In this document: piece after piece, positions 42,051 through 51,711 of the stretch
Numbering within the stretch: position 1 is the first letter of the stretch
How the letters are laid out: each line of letters opens with the position of its first letter
Assembly: GCF_003003095.1 (NCBI RefSeq)
Contig: NZ_PVTT01000003.1
Span: 40,130 to 104,129, forward strand
Reading direction: 5' to 3'
DNA from: Hasllibacter halocynthiae
Lineage (GTDB): Bacteria; Pseudomonadota; Alphaproteobacteria; Rhodobacterales; Rhodobacteraceae
DNA: 64,000 bases
Position numbers and translations under genes: made by a program
The notes under the pieces: model-generated
Told to the model about the DNA's origin: nothing
What the model saw: the letters and a program-made list of their open reading frames with translations, nothing else
Database searches by the model: none

Positions 42051-44905
42051 CGCCGGACGAGTTCATCCGCACCTGGTCGGACAACCCGCTGTCGGAGCGG
42101 GCCTCGGCGCAGGCCCACTTCATCGCGCTCTGCGGCCTCCTCGGGGTCGAGCCGCCCTCCCCCGCCACGGCTGGGAGCTTCGAGTTCGAGAAGGGCGCGG
42201 CCAAGACCACCGGCGGGGACGGCTGGGCGGACGTCTGGCTGAGGGATGCCTTCGCCTGGGAATACAAGAAGACGAAGGCGAACCTCGACGCGGCCTATGC
42301 GCAGGTGCAGCGCTACGCCCCCGCGCTCGACAACCCGCCGCTTCTGATCGTCTCGGACACGCAGCGGATCGTCATCCGCACCGCCTTCACCGGCGCCGTG
42401 CAGGAGCGGCACGACATCGCGATCGGCGACCTGCGCGATGCCGACAAGCGCGACCTGCTCCGCCGTGCCTTTCAGGAGCCGCGTAGCTTCCGCCCGAAGA
42501 GGACCCGCGCCGACCTGACGGAGGACGCAGCCGCCACCTTCGCCGACCTAGCGCTGCGTCTACGCCAGGCCGGGCACGACGCCCCCGTCGTGGCCCATTT
42601 CGTCAACCGCCTCGTCTTCTGCATGTTCGCCGAGGACGTGCGCCTGCTGCCCGAGAAGATGTTCGAGAAGATGGTCTTCGCCTCGGACCCCGGCAGCTTC
42701 GAGGAGAACTGCCGCGCCCTCTTCGCCGCGATGGCGAGCCGGGGTGGGCGCGTGGGCTTCACCGCGATCCCCTGGTTCAACGGCGGGCTCTTCGACGACG
42801 ACACCGCCCTGCCCGTCGACGCCGACGACATCGCCATGCTCCGCAAGGCCGCGAAGATGGACTGGAGCCAGATCGACGCGTCCCTCCTGGGCACGCTCTT
42901 CGAGCGCGGGCTCGACCCGGGCAAGCGCAGCCAGCTCGGCGCGCATTACACCGACGCGGCGAAGATCATGCAGATCGTGGAGCCGGTCGTTCTGCGCCCG
43001 CTCCGCGCCGAGTGGGACGCGGCCCGCGCCGCCATCGAAGCGGCGCTGGAGGAGGAGCGGGCCGCCAAGCAGGACGCCGCGACCACGCGGGCGGCAGCCA
43101 AGGCGGGGGCGGCGACGCGGCGGGCCAACCGGGCGCACGACCGCGCGATGAAGGCGCATCTCGGGTTCCTCGAGCGGCTGCGCGGCGTGCGCGTGCTGGA
43201 CCCGGCCTGCGGCTCGGGCAATTTCCTGAACCTCACGCTGACGGCGCTGAAGGACCTCGAGCACCGGGCCAACCTCGACGCCGAGGCGATGGGGCTGCCC
43301 CGCCCTGCCCCGTCCGTCGGCCCCGAATGCGTGCTGGGGATCGAGCTGAGTCCCTACGCCGCCGAGCTGGCCCGCGTATCCACCTGGATCGCCGAGATCC
43401 AGTGGATGCGCCGCAACGGGTTCGAGGCGTCCAAGGATCCGATCCTGAAGCCGCTCGGCACGATCGAGTGCCGCGACGCGGTGCTGGCGGAGGACGGCAC
43501 GGCGGCCGCCTGGCCAGAGGCGGAGTTCATCGTCGGAAACCCGCCCTTCCTCGGCAACAAGCGCATGATCGCGGAGCTGGGCGAGGACTATGCCAAGGCC
43601 CTGCGCGCGGCCTATCCCGACGTGCCCGGCGGCGTGGACCTCGTGGCCTACTGGGTCGCGGCGGCCTGGCGGGCGGTGGCGGCCGGGCGCGCGGCGCGCG
43701 TGGGGCTGGTGACGACCAACTCGATCCGCGGCGGGGCCAACCGCAGCGTGCTGGCCGGCCCGGCCGAGGCGGGCGCGATCTTCGAGGCGTGGTCGGACGA
43801 GCCGTGGACGGTGGCGGGCGCGGCGGTGCGGGTGTCGATGGTGATGTTCGGGGCGGAGGCGGAGGCGCCCCGGCTGGACGGCGAGGCGGTGGGGCGGATC
43901 GCGGCGGACCTGACGGCGGGGTTGGACCTGACGGGGGCGGCGCGGTTGGGGGAGAACCGGGGTGTCGCCTTTATGGGCGATACCAAAGGCGGGGCCTTTG
44001 ACGTGGATGGGGAGATTGCACGTCGGTTCCTCCGCGCGCGCGGAAACCCCAACGGGAAGCCGAACAGCGACGTCGTCCGACCCTGGGCGAACGGGATGGC
44101 CTTGACTCGACGTTGGCCTGACAAGTGGATCATCGACTACGGGATGGGCCAATTCTCGTTGCAGGAGGCTTCACTATACGAGCAGCCCTTCGAGTATCTT
44201 GTCGTTCACGTCATGGACAAACGGAAGGCGATCCAATCGAAGGGCTACGCCAAGGTCTGGTATGAGCATGAACGGCCACGACCAGCACTCTTCGAAGCCT
44301 TGGGTGCACGTCTGCGATACGTTGCTACGCCTCGCGTTGCTAAACATCGACTTTTCGTTTGGACAGCAAAGTCAGTTCTGCCGGACAGTCAGCTTATTTG
44401 CGTCGCCCGCGACGACGACACCACCTTCGGCATCCTCCATTCCCGCTTCCACGAGGCGTGGTCGCTCCGCATGGGCACCTCGCTGGAGGACCGTCCCCGC
44501 TATACCCCCTCCACCACCTTCGAGACCTTCCCCTTCCCCGAAGGCCTCACCCCCGACCTCCCCGCCGCCGCCTACGCCGCCGACCCCCGCGCCCAGGCCA
44601 TCGCCGCCGCCGCGCGCGAGCTGGACGACAAGCGCGAGGCCTGGCTGAACCCGCCCGACCTCGTGCGCCGCGTCCCCGAGGTGGTCGAGGGCTATCCCGA
44701 CCGCCTGCTCCCCGTGGACGAGGCCGCCGCGACCGAGCTGAAGAAGCGCACCCTCACCAACCTCTACAACGCCCGGCCCGCTTGGCTCGACGGCCTCCAC
44801 CGCCGCCTCGACGCCGCCGTGGCCGCCGCCTACGGCTGGCCCGAGGACATCGCAGAGGACGACGCCCTCGCCCGGCTGCTTGAACTCAACCGTGCCCGGG
44901 CGTGA
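42047..44905 (+). CDS. MmeI-like type IIL/IIG restriction-modification enzyme
   Basis: A 952-residue single-chain restriction enzyme and adenine methyltransferase. The N-terminal nuclease has an intact PD-(D/E)XK site (Asp62, Glu72, Lys74 in WADVW and WEYKKTK). A helical linker is followed by the methyltransferase with SAM motif DPACGSGNF (385-393) and catalytic NPPF (about 498-501). The region after it should hold the target-recognition domain. Between about 43980 and 44410 the DNA is clearly less GC-rich than both flanks, as expected if recognition domains are swapped. It is coupled to a ParDE pair. All motifs look intact, so the enzyme may be active. Confidence 0.87.
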   Translation: MTPDEFIRTWSDNPLSERASAQAHFIALCGLLGVEPPSPATAGSFEFEKGAAKTTGGDGWADVWLRDAFAWEYKKTKANLDAAYAQVQRYAPALDNPPLLIVSDTQRIVIRTAFTGAVQERHDIAIGDLRDADKRDLLRRAFQEPRSFRPKRTRADLTEDAAATFADLALRLRQAGHDAPVVAHFVNRLVFCMFAEDVRLLPEKMFEKMVFASDPGSFEENCRALFAAMASRGGRVGFTAIPWFNGGLFDDDTALPVDADDIAMLRKAAKMDWSQIDASLLGTLFERGLDPGKRSQLGAHYTDAAKIMQIVEPVVLRPLRAEWDAARAAIEAALEEERAAKQDAATTRAAAKAGAATRRANRAHDRAMKAHLGFLERLRGVRVLDPACGSGNFLNLTLTALKDLEHRANLDAEAMGLPRPAPSVGPECVLGIELSPYAAELARVSTWIAEIQWMRRNGFEASKDPILKPLGTIECRDAVLAEDGTAAAWPEAEFIVGNPPFLGNKRMIAELGEDYAKALRAAYPDVPGGVDLVAYWVAAAWRAVAAGRAARVGLVTTNSIRGGANRSVLAGPAEAGAIFEAWSDEPWTVAGAAVRVSMVMFGAEAEAPRLDGEAVGRIAADLTAGLDLTGAARLGENRGVAFMGDTKGGAFDVDGEIARRFLRARGNPNGKPNSDVVRPWANGMALTRRWPDKWIIDYGMGQFSLQEASLYEQPFEYLVVHVMDKRKAIQSKGYAKVWYEHERPRPALFEALGARLRYVATPRVAKHRLFVWTAKSVLPDSQLICVARDDDTTFGILHSRFHEAWSLRMGTSLEDRPRYTPSTTFETFPFPEGLTPDLPAAAYAADPRAQAIAAAARELDDKREAWLNPPDLVRRVPEVVEGYPDRLLPVDEAAATELKKRTLTNLYNARPAWLDGLHRRLDAAVAAAYGWPEDIAEDDALARLLELNRARA

Positions 44906-44917
44906 CCGCGATGCCGT

Positions 44918-45169
44918 CTACCCCTCTCTGTAGCCTCGTCGGGTCTTGCGCATCTTCCAGGCCTGCAGAGCATCGACGGCGGTGCCTTCGCTCGGGTGCA
45001 GCTCGATCCGCGCCGTCGCGCTGACCCCGATCCGCCCCCAGGGCCGGACGAGGGCGGCGCCGCCGAAGAGGTCCGGCATGACGGCGAGGGAGTAGTAGCG
45101 GAAGGCGTCCTCCTCGGGGTCGATCCGGGTGAGGTGCGCGGCGGTGGGGAAGAGGTCGAGCTGGGTCAT
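44918..45169 (-). CDS. WGR-domain protein
   Basis: An 83-residue protein formed by a single WGR domain: AFRYYSLAVMPDLFGGAALVRPWGRIG with the name-giving Trp-Gly-Arg, then ALQAWKMRKTRRGYR. WGR domains bind nucleic acids in PARPs and in some bacterial regulators. Its ATG overlaps the stop of the resolvase gene on the same strand (ATGA), so it probably belongs to that transposon or plasmid module. Confidence 0.75.
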   Translation of the reverse strand: MTQLDLFPTAAHLTRIDPEEDAFRYYSLAVMPDLFGGAALVRPWGRIGVSATARIELHPSEGTAVDALQAWKMRKTRRGYREG

Positions 45170-45804
45170 GCGTCTTCACCGGCAGAGGCGGCGGCGGTCT
45201 CCGACGACCGGTCCCCCTGCCCGTCCGCGGTCAGCACCCGCCAGACGGTCGACCGGCTGATCCCCATCTCGGCGGCGATCTCGGTCGGGCGGCGGCCCGC
45301 CTCGCGCAACCGTCGCACGCGCTCCGCGTCCACCGACGGCTTGCGCCCCTTGTAGACCCCTCGCGCCTTGGCCTTCGCGATCCCCTCCATCTGCCGCTCG
45401 CGGCGCAGATTGGTCTCGAACTCGGCGAACACTCCCAGCATGTCGAGGAACGCCTTGCCCGCAGCGGTCGAGGTGTCGATCGGCTGCTCGGTCGCGACGA
45501 GGGCCACCTCCTTCGCGCGCAGTTCCCAAACAATGTCTTGGAGATCCCCGATGGAGCGGGCCAGTCGGTCCACCCGCGTGACGACCAGCTCATCGCCGGG
45601 GCGGAGGAACTCAAGGAGGGTCCGCAGCTCCTCCCGGCCCTGCCCCGAGGTGCCCGACACCTTCTCCTCGCGGATCACCGTACAGCCCGCCCGTTCGAGC
45701 GCCTCGCGCTGGAGGGCGAGGTCCTGGTCGGTCGTGGAGACGTGCTGCTGGGCGACGTGGCTCTGCCATGGCCTGCGCGACCGCGGGCCGCCGGCGGTCT
45801 GCAT
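45166..45804 (-). pseudogene. Serine resolvase, 5' end replaced
   Basis: A Tn3-type resolvase/invertase. The catalytic Ser context VSTTDQDL, the VTRVDRLARSIGDL segment, GKAFLDMLGVFAEFE and the C-terminal helix-turn-helix (RRPTEIAAEMGISRSTVWRVL) are all present. The first strand (the usual IGYAR just before VST) is gone; the open frame reads instead through about 20 Arg/Gln-rich residues of other origin to 45804. A truncated IS110 gene begins in the same place on the other strand. It is probably inactive because the N-terminal strand is missing. Confidence 0.65.
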
Positions 45805-46612
45805 GGATGCCCGGCAAGCGCATGCAGCGCTGTCGCTGACGACGAACGAGACCGATGCGAACGACGCGCAGGGCTTGGCGCACCTGCTCCGCGCGGACCT
45901 CTATCGGGAGGTGCGCCTGAAGCCGTGGGACGACGTGCGCATGCGGACGCTGATCCACGCCCGGCGGGCGCTCTTGCGCGCGCAGATCGACGTGGGCAAC
46001 GCCCTGCGCGGCGCGTTGCGGACCTTCGGGCTGATGCTGGCGGCGGGGCCAGGCAATGGCGGTGCGCGGGTCTTCGACCGCCGCGTGCGCGAGCACCTCG
46101 CGGGCCGCCCCGACCTCGGGCCGATCGCGATGCCGATGCTGGAGGCCTGGCAAGCGGTCCGCGCGCAAGTCGTGCAGCACGACCGAACCATCCGCGCGGT
46201 CGTCCGCGCCGATCCCAGATGCCAGTTCCTTATGACGAAACCGGGCGTGGGCCACCTGGCGGCCCTGAGATTCGTGGGCGCCATCGGCGATCCGACCGCG
46301 TTCCGGTCGGGCAGGACGGCGGCGGCTTGGATCGGGCTCACGCCCCGGCGCTACCAGTCCGGCACCATCGACATGCAGGGACGCACCTCGCGACACGGCG
46401 ACAAGCTCCTGCGCTCGTACCTTTATGAGGCGGCTGCGCACATTCTGACGCGCTGCAAGACCGACAGCGCGATCCGCCAGTGGGGCACGGCGCTGCGCGA
46501 GCGGATCGGGTTCAAGCGCGTGAGCGTGGCGGTGGCCCGCAAGCTCGTCGTGGTGCTGCACGCCATGTGGCGCAGCGAGCGGCCCTTCGAGGCCAGTGAG
46601 GCGACAGCCTGA
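45768..46612 (+). pseudogene. IS110-family transposase, 5' truncated
   Basis: About 280 residues of an IS110-type transposase: VCMDARQAHAALSLTTNETDANDAQGLAHLLR (given here in part), then the transposase_20 region FLMTKPGVGHLAALRFVG and GRTAAAWIGLTPRRYQSG. The first about 70-100 residues, which carry the first DEDD acidic residues, are absent. In-frame ATG at 45803. The left edge touches the broken resolvase, so one event truncated both. No terminal repeats are visible. Confidence 0.7.
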
Positions 46613-47037
46613 GCCGCTCCCACCCCGTCATTCGACCCGAACTGGAAAAGGGATAGATCACTGAGATCCGTCGCTCGCGGCGGAGCGTCCGCCGGGACGC
46701 GACCTGGTCACCGCGCTACGCCGCCCGCGGCAGCTCCGAGTGGAGAACTGCGCTCGCTAACCCTGCGGGACTTCGTTTCGGATATCATCGTGCGGCGGCC
46801 GCCCGTGCAGCGGATCCGTGCCGACCGCGAAGACAACCCCGAGCCCGGCATATGCGCCCGCCCCGATCCGGTCGGACCCTACGACGCCTCGCGACAACCA
46901 TCTGTTTGCCGCGAACTGCCACGCGTCGCCCCGAGGGCACTGCCAGCGCCACCTTGCGCTCACGACAACCCCGCAGGAAACAGTGATCCGATACCGACAC
47001 GCGCCGGGCGTTTGTCGTGAGATGGAGGAAGAGATCG
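46613..47037. other. Intergenic region between IS110 remnant and resolvase
   Basis: 425 bp with no supported gene. It probably contains the right end of the IS110 remnant and the promoter and res-like site of the resolvase at 47038; I could not define repeats by eye. Confidence 0.3.
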
Positions 47038-47718
47038 ATGGCGCTCGTAGGATATGCCCGCATCTCGACCGCCGAGGGCGGGCAGGTCATGGACCGGCAG
47101 CTCGATGCCCTGCGCGCCGCCGGATGCAAGCGCGTCTTCGAGGATCGCATCTCGGGAGCCAGGCAGGCCGACGAGCGGCCGGGCCTGAAGGATTGCCTCG
47201 ACTGGCTACGCGAGGGCGACGTGCTGGTGGTGCTCGATCTCGACAGGCTCGGGCGCCTGGCCGGTGAGCTCGTGCAGCTGATCGACGACCTCGCCGCGCG
47301 CGCGATCAGCTTCCGGGCGCTCAACTCGCCCATGGACACGACCACGCCACAGGGCCGGGCCTTCCTGCAGATCCAGGCCGCCTTCGCCGAGATGGAGCGC
47401 AACGTGATCCGCCAGCGCGTGCGCGAGGGCCTCGCCGCAGCCCGCGCCCGTGGCCGCAAGGGCGGCCGCCCGCGCGTGATGACGCTCGACAAGCTGCGCT
47501 ACGCGATGCACCTCATGGCGGACGCCAAGCGATCGATCCCGTCGATCTGCGAGGAACTCGGCGGCGTCAGCCCCTCGACGCTCTACCATTACCTCCACGC
47601 GGACGGGGGTCTGAAGAAGCCGGGACGGGACCTGCTGGACGGCGCCGACATGAAGACGGCAAGCGGCAGCGCAGGCGGCAAAAGGGCGGAAAGCGCTCGA
47701 TCCCCAACCCGCGATTAG
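47038..47718 (+). CDS. Serine recombinase (resolvase/invertase family)
   Basis: A 226-residue small serine recombinase. Catalytic Ser10 is in VGYARIST; the arginine-rich active-site region VVLDLDRLGRLAGEL, the FLQIQAAFAEMERNVIRQRVREGLAAA long helix and a C-terminal helix-turn-helix (SIPSICEELGGVSPSTLYHYL) are all intact. The ATG at 47038 follows GGAGGAAGAG. It may resolve plasmid or transposon co-integrates. Of three serine-recombinase genes in the window, this is the only complete one. Confidence 0.88.
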   Translation: MALVGYARISTAEGGQVMDRQLDALRAAGCKRVFEDRISGARQADERPGLKDCLDWLREGDVLVVLDLDRLGRLAGELVQLIDDLAARAISFRALNSPMDTTTPQGRAFLQIQAAFAEMERNVIRQRVREGLAAARARGRKGGRPRVMTLDKLRYAMHLMADAKRSIPSICEELGGVSPSTLYHYLHADGGLKKPGRDLLDGADMKTASGSAGGKRAESARSPTRD

Positions 47719-47975
47719 ACAACCGCCGCACAAGGACGACCGCTCCGACCGAAAATGGCGTCAACTATGACAGTACAAACGCCCGCCGATCAACGACCAG
47801 CGCTGTCAGCGACTTCGAAAAGTGACAGCCCAGGCGTGGTTGAGCTAAAACCAACCCTCCCACAATGGATCCCTGTCGTGGAAGCCCGCCGTGCCTCGGC
47901 GAGCAGCAGCCGGACGTCTTGCACCGTCTCGTCGTCGGCCGTATTCTCTCACACTACGATTGTTCGGAGGTCTCT

Positions 47976-48266
47976 ATGCCCACCACTCCCGTCTCCCTGC
48001 GCCTGGATGACGACACGCGAGCCCGGCTCGCGGCGGAGGCGACGCGGCTTGATCGCCCCGCGGCCCAAGTCGCCACCCGCGCCATCCGGTCCTGGCTCGA
48101 CGCTCAGGACGCGTTGCGACGTCAGATCGACGCCGCCGTAGACGAGGCAGACCAAGGCAAGTTCGTGTCCTCCGAGGCTGTGGGCGCCTGGATGGACGGC
48201 TGGGACACGGAGCACGAGGCCCCTCTGCCGGAGGCTGACATACGTCCAGAGGAAGGCGTGCGCTGA
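47976..48266 (+). CDS. RHH-type antitoxin
   Basis: A 96-residue protein with a ribbon-helix-helix N-terminus (PVSLRLDDDTRARLAAEATRLDRPAAQ) and an acidic C-terminal tail. It has a strong GGAGG site upstream of ATG 47976. The toxin gene follows after nine bases. It should neutralise the toxin and repress the pair. Confidence 0.82.
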   Translation: MPTTPVSLRLDDDTRARLAAEATRLDRPAAQVATRAIRSWLDAQDALRRQIDAAVDEADQGKFVSSEAVGAWMDGWDTEHEAPLPEADIRPEEGVR

Positions 48267-48275
48267 GGCGCCTTC

Positions 48276-48566
48276 ATGAGGGTCGTCTATCTTCGTTCGG
48301 CCGCGGCTGATCTGCGCTGGCTGCGATCCTACTATGGGCGGGTCTTCCCGGATGGGGTGCCCAAAGCGCGGGCGGCCGTCCGCCGAATGGAGAGTTTGCT
48401 CCTCGACAACCCGTTCATCGGGACGGCGACCCATCGCCCGGAGGTGCGCCGCCTGCGGATTGCGCGCACCCCGTTCTTCGTCCTCTACCGGCCTGCCCCT
48501 GAGCGCATCGAGATCCTACGCGTCATCGACAGCCGCAGTCTCGACAGCACGATCGAAGCGGACTGA
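48276..48566 (+). CDS. ParE/RelE-superfamily toxin
   Basis: A 96-residue toxin: VVYLRSAAADLRWLRSYYG, then GTATHRPEVRRLRIARTPFFVLYR and the late IEILRVIDSRS, the standard RelE/ParE layout. It pairs with the RHH antitoxin just upstream. Unrelated in detail to the ParE genes at 41.75 and 51.7 kb. Confidence 0.84.
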   Translation: MRVVYLRSAAADLRWLRSYYGRVFPDGVPKARAAVRRMESLLLDNPFIGTATHRPEVRRLRIARTPFFVLYRPAPERIEILRVIDSRSLDSTIEAD

Positions 48567-48631
48567 CGAGCCGGATGGTCTTAGCGGATCGAGCTTCTTC
48601 GAGTTCGCCATCTCTGTGCTACGATCGTTCA

Positions 48632-50866
48632 ATGCACTGCCTCTGCGCTATCGTCGTCCTGCTGCTTGCCTCGACGACCCCGTCCGCCGGCGACGTCGTC
48701 CGCCACATCGACGGCGATGGCGAGGTTCACGAGTACGCGTATGACGCGGTGGGTCGGCTGGTGGAGGTCACCGATCTCGAGGGGTTCGTGAAGGCGTTCG
48801 GGTACGACGCGCGGGACAACGTCACGACGGTGACGGACGGGCGGGGGGGCACGACGCTTTTCGGCTACGACCCCTTGGACCGGATGGTTTTGCGGACGGA
48901 CCCGCTCGGGCTGTTCATCGGGCGCGCCTACGACGCGAGGGGCAACCTGACGACGCTCACCCGCGAGGACGGGCTGGTCGAGACCGCCGCCTATGACGGG
49001 CTCGGGCGGCCTATAGAGGTGGTCACGCCGGACTACGTGCTGCTCTACGCCTACGACGCACGGGGCAACCTGGTGCTCGCGGCGGACGACGACAGCCGCG
49101 TGCTCTTCGCCTATGACGAGAGGAACCGGCTCGTCTCCACGACGACGGACGGCACGGTGGGCCCGCAGCCCGCGGTCACCTTGAGCTACGCCTACGACCC
49201 CGAGGACCGGCTGACGGGGCTGGTCGCGCCCTGGGGCACGGCCTTCACGTTCGGCTACGACGGGGAGGGGCGGCGGACCTCTCTGCTCTCCACCTCGGGG
49301 CGGGAGAGCGCCTACGCCTACGTGGACGGCCTCCTCGGCGAGTTGCGGCATTCCCAGTCCGGGGCGCCGCTCACGGACCTGGCCTATTTCCACGCCCCCG
49401 ACGGGCAGCTTCTGGAGATCGTCGACAGCCTGGACCCCGCCCGGTCGGAGACGCTGTCCTACGATGCGCTCGACCGGCTGATCCAGGTGGCCGAGGGGAT
49501 CCCGGCGGGAGAGGGCGGCGTGCCGATCCCCGTGGAGGACTACGCGTACGACGAGGAGGGCAACCGTTTGGCCTCGCACCTCTCGGCGCTGCACGTGTCC
49601 AACGATCACAACCAGCTGCTGGAGGACGAGGACTACACCTACGCCTATGACGCCCGCGGCAACCGGGAGAGCCGGTCCGCCAAGGCGGACGGGGCGGTCG
49701 AGACCTACAGCTACGACAGCCAGAACCGGCTGGTGGGCTATGCGAGCGACGCGGGGACGGCGCGCTACGCCTACGACGCGCTCGACCGAAGGATCGCGCG
49801 GGAGGTGGACGGGGCGGTGGAGAGCTACGTGCTCGACCCCTGGTCGCCGGACCCGGTGGCGAACGACGTGGCGCTGGACTTCGAGAGCGTGGGGGGCGGG
49901 ACGCCCACCCTCCTGCGCCGCTGGACGTTCGGCCCCCGCGTGGACGAGCCGCTGGAGGTCGAGAGCTACGCCGGCACGGGACCGGGTGCGGGCGCGCCCG
50001 GCACGGGCCCCGGCTCGGGCACGGTGACCTCGCTCCTGGCCTCGCGGCTGGGCTCGATCCTGCTCGCGGTGAACGTGGCCACGGGCAGCGTCGCGATGGA
50101 GGCCGAGTACGACGCCTTCGGGGCGCGGACCTATCTCCAGGGGTCAGATCAAACCGCCCCCCGCTACGGCTACACCGGCCGCGAGCACGACGAAGAGAGC
50201 GGGCTCACCTACTACCGGGCCAGGCACTACGACCCACGGACGGGGACGTTCCTCCAGCGCGACCCGATCGGGTTCGCGGCAGGAGACCTCAACACGTACG
50301 CGTACGTCTGGAACGATCCATACGGATGGACCGACCCGAGCGGGTTGAATGGCGCCGCGGCAAACGCGCAGAACGCGAAGAACAGCGCGAAGATGGGGAT
50401 CGGCACGGGCCTCGCCATCACAGCCGCGACGGCCATCGTGACCCAGAGCATCATCGAACTGCTCGATATCGATATCAACGCGGTCTTCAACGAAGGAGCG
50501 GATGGGGGTCAGGATGCAGGGAGTGGCGTTGGTTCCGGCGCGGAAACGCATGGGCCACGCCCCCTAACCGATGAAGAACGAGATCGCCTTTCGGCAGCTG
50601 GTAGAGAACCAGATCATGGAGGCAGGACGCGCGCTGGCCGATCCGCGGAGAAGCACGGCAGCAGACCCGATTCTCCTTACCCGCCGACCAGCGGCACACC
50701 TGATGACATTAACGACCAGGGCCAAGACATGTTGGATGATCTGCTTGGTGATCCAGGTTCCACAATCGAAGTTGACGGAGATGGACGAACGACCGTCCGA
50801 GGACCGACCGGCCGAGGTGGTCTCTGGTGGCCAGATGGCCGATTTCGGGGATTCTTGGATCGATGA
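48632..50866 (+). CDS. RHS/YD-repeat polymorphic toxin
   Basis: A 744-residue secreted toxin. A signal peptide (MHCLCAIVVLLLASTTPSAG) is followed by about fifteen YD repeats (for example YAYDAVGRLVEVTD), which form a shell around the toxin, then the RHS core (YRARHYDPRTGTFLQRDPIGFAAGDLNTYAY) near residue 545. The variable C-terminal about 160 residues, after GWTDPSG, are the toxin: a hydrophobic helix (about 590-610), then HGSRPDSPYPPTSGT and GRTTVRGPTGRGGLWWPDGR. I do not recognise the fold. DNA GC content falls in this end. It overlaps the next gene by four bases (ATGA). RHS proteins this short with a Sec signal are less usual than type VI or WapA forms. Confidence 0.82.
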   Translation: MHCLCAIVVLLLASTTPSAGDVVRHIDGDGEVHEYAYDAVGRLVEVTDLEGFVKAFGYDARDNVTTVTDGRGGTTLFGYDPLDRMVLRTDPLGLFIGRAYDARGNLTTLTREDGLVETAAYDGLGRPIEVVTPDYVLLYAYDARGNLVLAADDDSRVLFAYDERNRLVSTTTDGTVGPQPAVTLSYAYDPEDRLTGLVAPWGTAFTFGYDGEGRRTSLLSTSGRESAYAYVDGLLGELRHSQSGAPLTDLAYFHAPDGQLLEIVDSLDPARSETLSYDALDRLIQVAEGIPAGEGGVPIPVEDYAYDEEGNRLASHLSALHVSNDHNQLLEDEDYTYAYDARGNRESRSAKADGAVETYSYDSQNRLVGYASDAGTARYAYDALDRRIAREVDGAVESYVLDPWSPDPVANDVALDFESVGGGTPTLLRRWTFGPRVDEPLEVESYAGTGPGAGAPGTGPGSGTVTSLLASRLGSILLAVNVATGSVAMEAEYDAFGARTYLQGSDQTAPRYGYTGREHDEESGLTYYRARHYDPRTGTFLQRDPIGFAAGDLNTYAYVWNDPYGWTDPSGLNGAAANAQNAKNSAKMGIGTGLAITAATAIVTQSIIELLDIDINAVFNEGADGGQDAGSGVGSGAETHGPRPLTDEERDRLSAAGREPDHGGRTRAGRSAEKHGSRPDSPYPPTSGTPDDINDQGQDMLDDLLGDPGSTIEVDGDGRTTVRGPTGRGGLWWPDGRFRGFLDR

Positions 50867-51177
50867 GCGACGAGAAAGACCTTCATATCAGGAGTGATAG
50901 CTACAACTTCCAAGTTGGAGATGCGCCTGATTATGATGACATTTTTGTAGAGATCGAGTTTCCCGACCTTTTGGGGGTAATCATATACGCGGAGGCAGAT
51001 GGTAGTGATGTTCGAGCGCTCATTTCAGTCAAATCGGACGCGTCTTGGCAAGATCATGTATGGACCCGTAAAGTGCCAGAGCGAACTGTGTCACTGAAGG
51101 ACTTGATGGAAGCACTCGACCGCGCTCAGGAATTTTTTTCAAAAAATTATCCTGATTCTCAAATTGAAGGAGACTAA
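50863..51177 (+). CDS. Cognate immunity protein (candidate)
   Basis: A 104-residue acidic protein with no known family by eye. It starts in the stop codon of the RHS toxin gene (ATGA), is AT-rich (mid-40s percent GC by eye against about 70 in the region), and is small. Those are the usual features of an immunity protein that is transferred with its toxin tip. It should bind and block the C-terminal toxin in the producing cell. Confidence 0.65.
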   Translation: MSDEKDLHIRSDSYNFQVGDAPDYDDIFVEIEFPDLLGVIIYAEADGSDVRALISVKSDASWQDHVWTRKVPERTVSLKDLMEALDRAQEFFSKNYPDSQIEGD

Positions 51178-51581
51178 GGGTAGTAGCATTTCTGCCCCAT
51201 GACCCCTCGGAGGGTGTCGTCCAAGAGGTAGCGTGCCACGCCCAAGTCCGTCAGCCGCTTCACCGCCGCCTCGGGGGTGCCGGTGTGGATCGTCGACAGC
51301 ACCAGACGCCCGCTCAGCGCCGCTCGCACCGCGATCTCCGCCGTCTCCTCGTCCCGGATCTCGCCCACCATCACCACGTCCGGGTCCTGCCGGAGGATGG
51401 CTCGGAGTGCCTGCGCGAAGCCAAGCCCCACGTGCCCGTCCACCTGGGTCTGCGTGATGCCCGGAAGCGCGTACTCGATCGGGTCCTCGACCGTCACCAC
51501 CTTCCGCCGCTCCACGTCGATCCGCGAGAGCATCGCGTAGAGCGTCGTCGTCCTCCCGCTGCCCGTGGGGCCATTCGCACC
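51174..51581 (-). pseudogene. GspE/PilB-type secretion ATPase, internal fragment
   Basis: A 135-codon internal piece of a type II secretion or type IV pilus ATPase: Walker A GPTGSGRTTTLYA, Asp box VVTVEDPIEY, Walker B ILRQDPDVVMVGEIRD and the His box STIHTGTPEAAVKRL. The N-terminal half and the C-terminal zinc region are lost. The stop codon lies in the end of the immunity gene, where the break occurred. The rest of the operon (gspF, gspH, gspI/K) lies 0.8-2.6 kb further on, same strand. Confidence 0.75.
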
Positions 51582-51711
51582 ATAAGGAGAGGATAGCAGT
51601 CGTCATCGATGCGGCGCCCCTCCCCCCGTCGGCCGTCCTCGTCTTGCCGAGAGCGCCACCGACGGGAGTTGCCGAGAGGGGCATACGAGGCTCGCCGCCC
51701 ATCTCCCGTGG

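Noticed and set aside
47719..47975. Possible small gene between resolvase and antitoxin
   Set aside because: No frame with both a start, a ribosome-binding site and family-like sequence; treated as intergenic.
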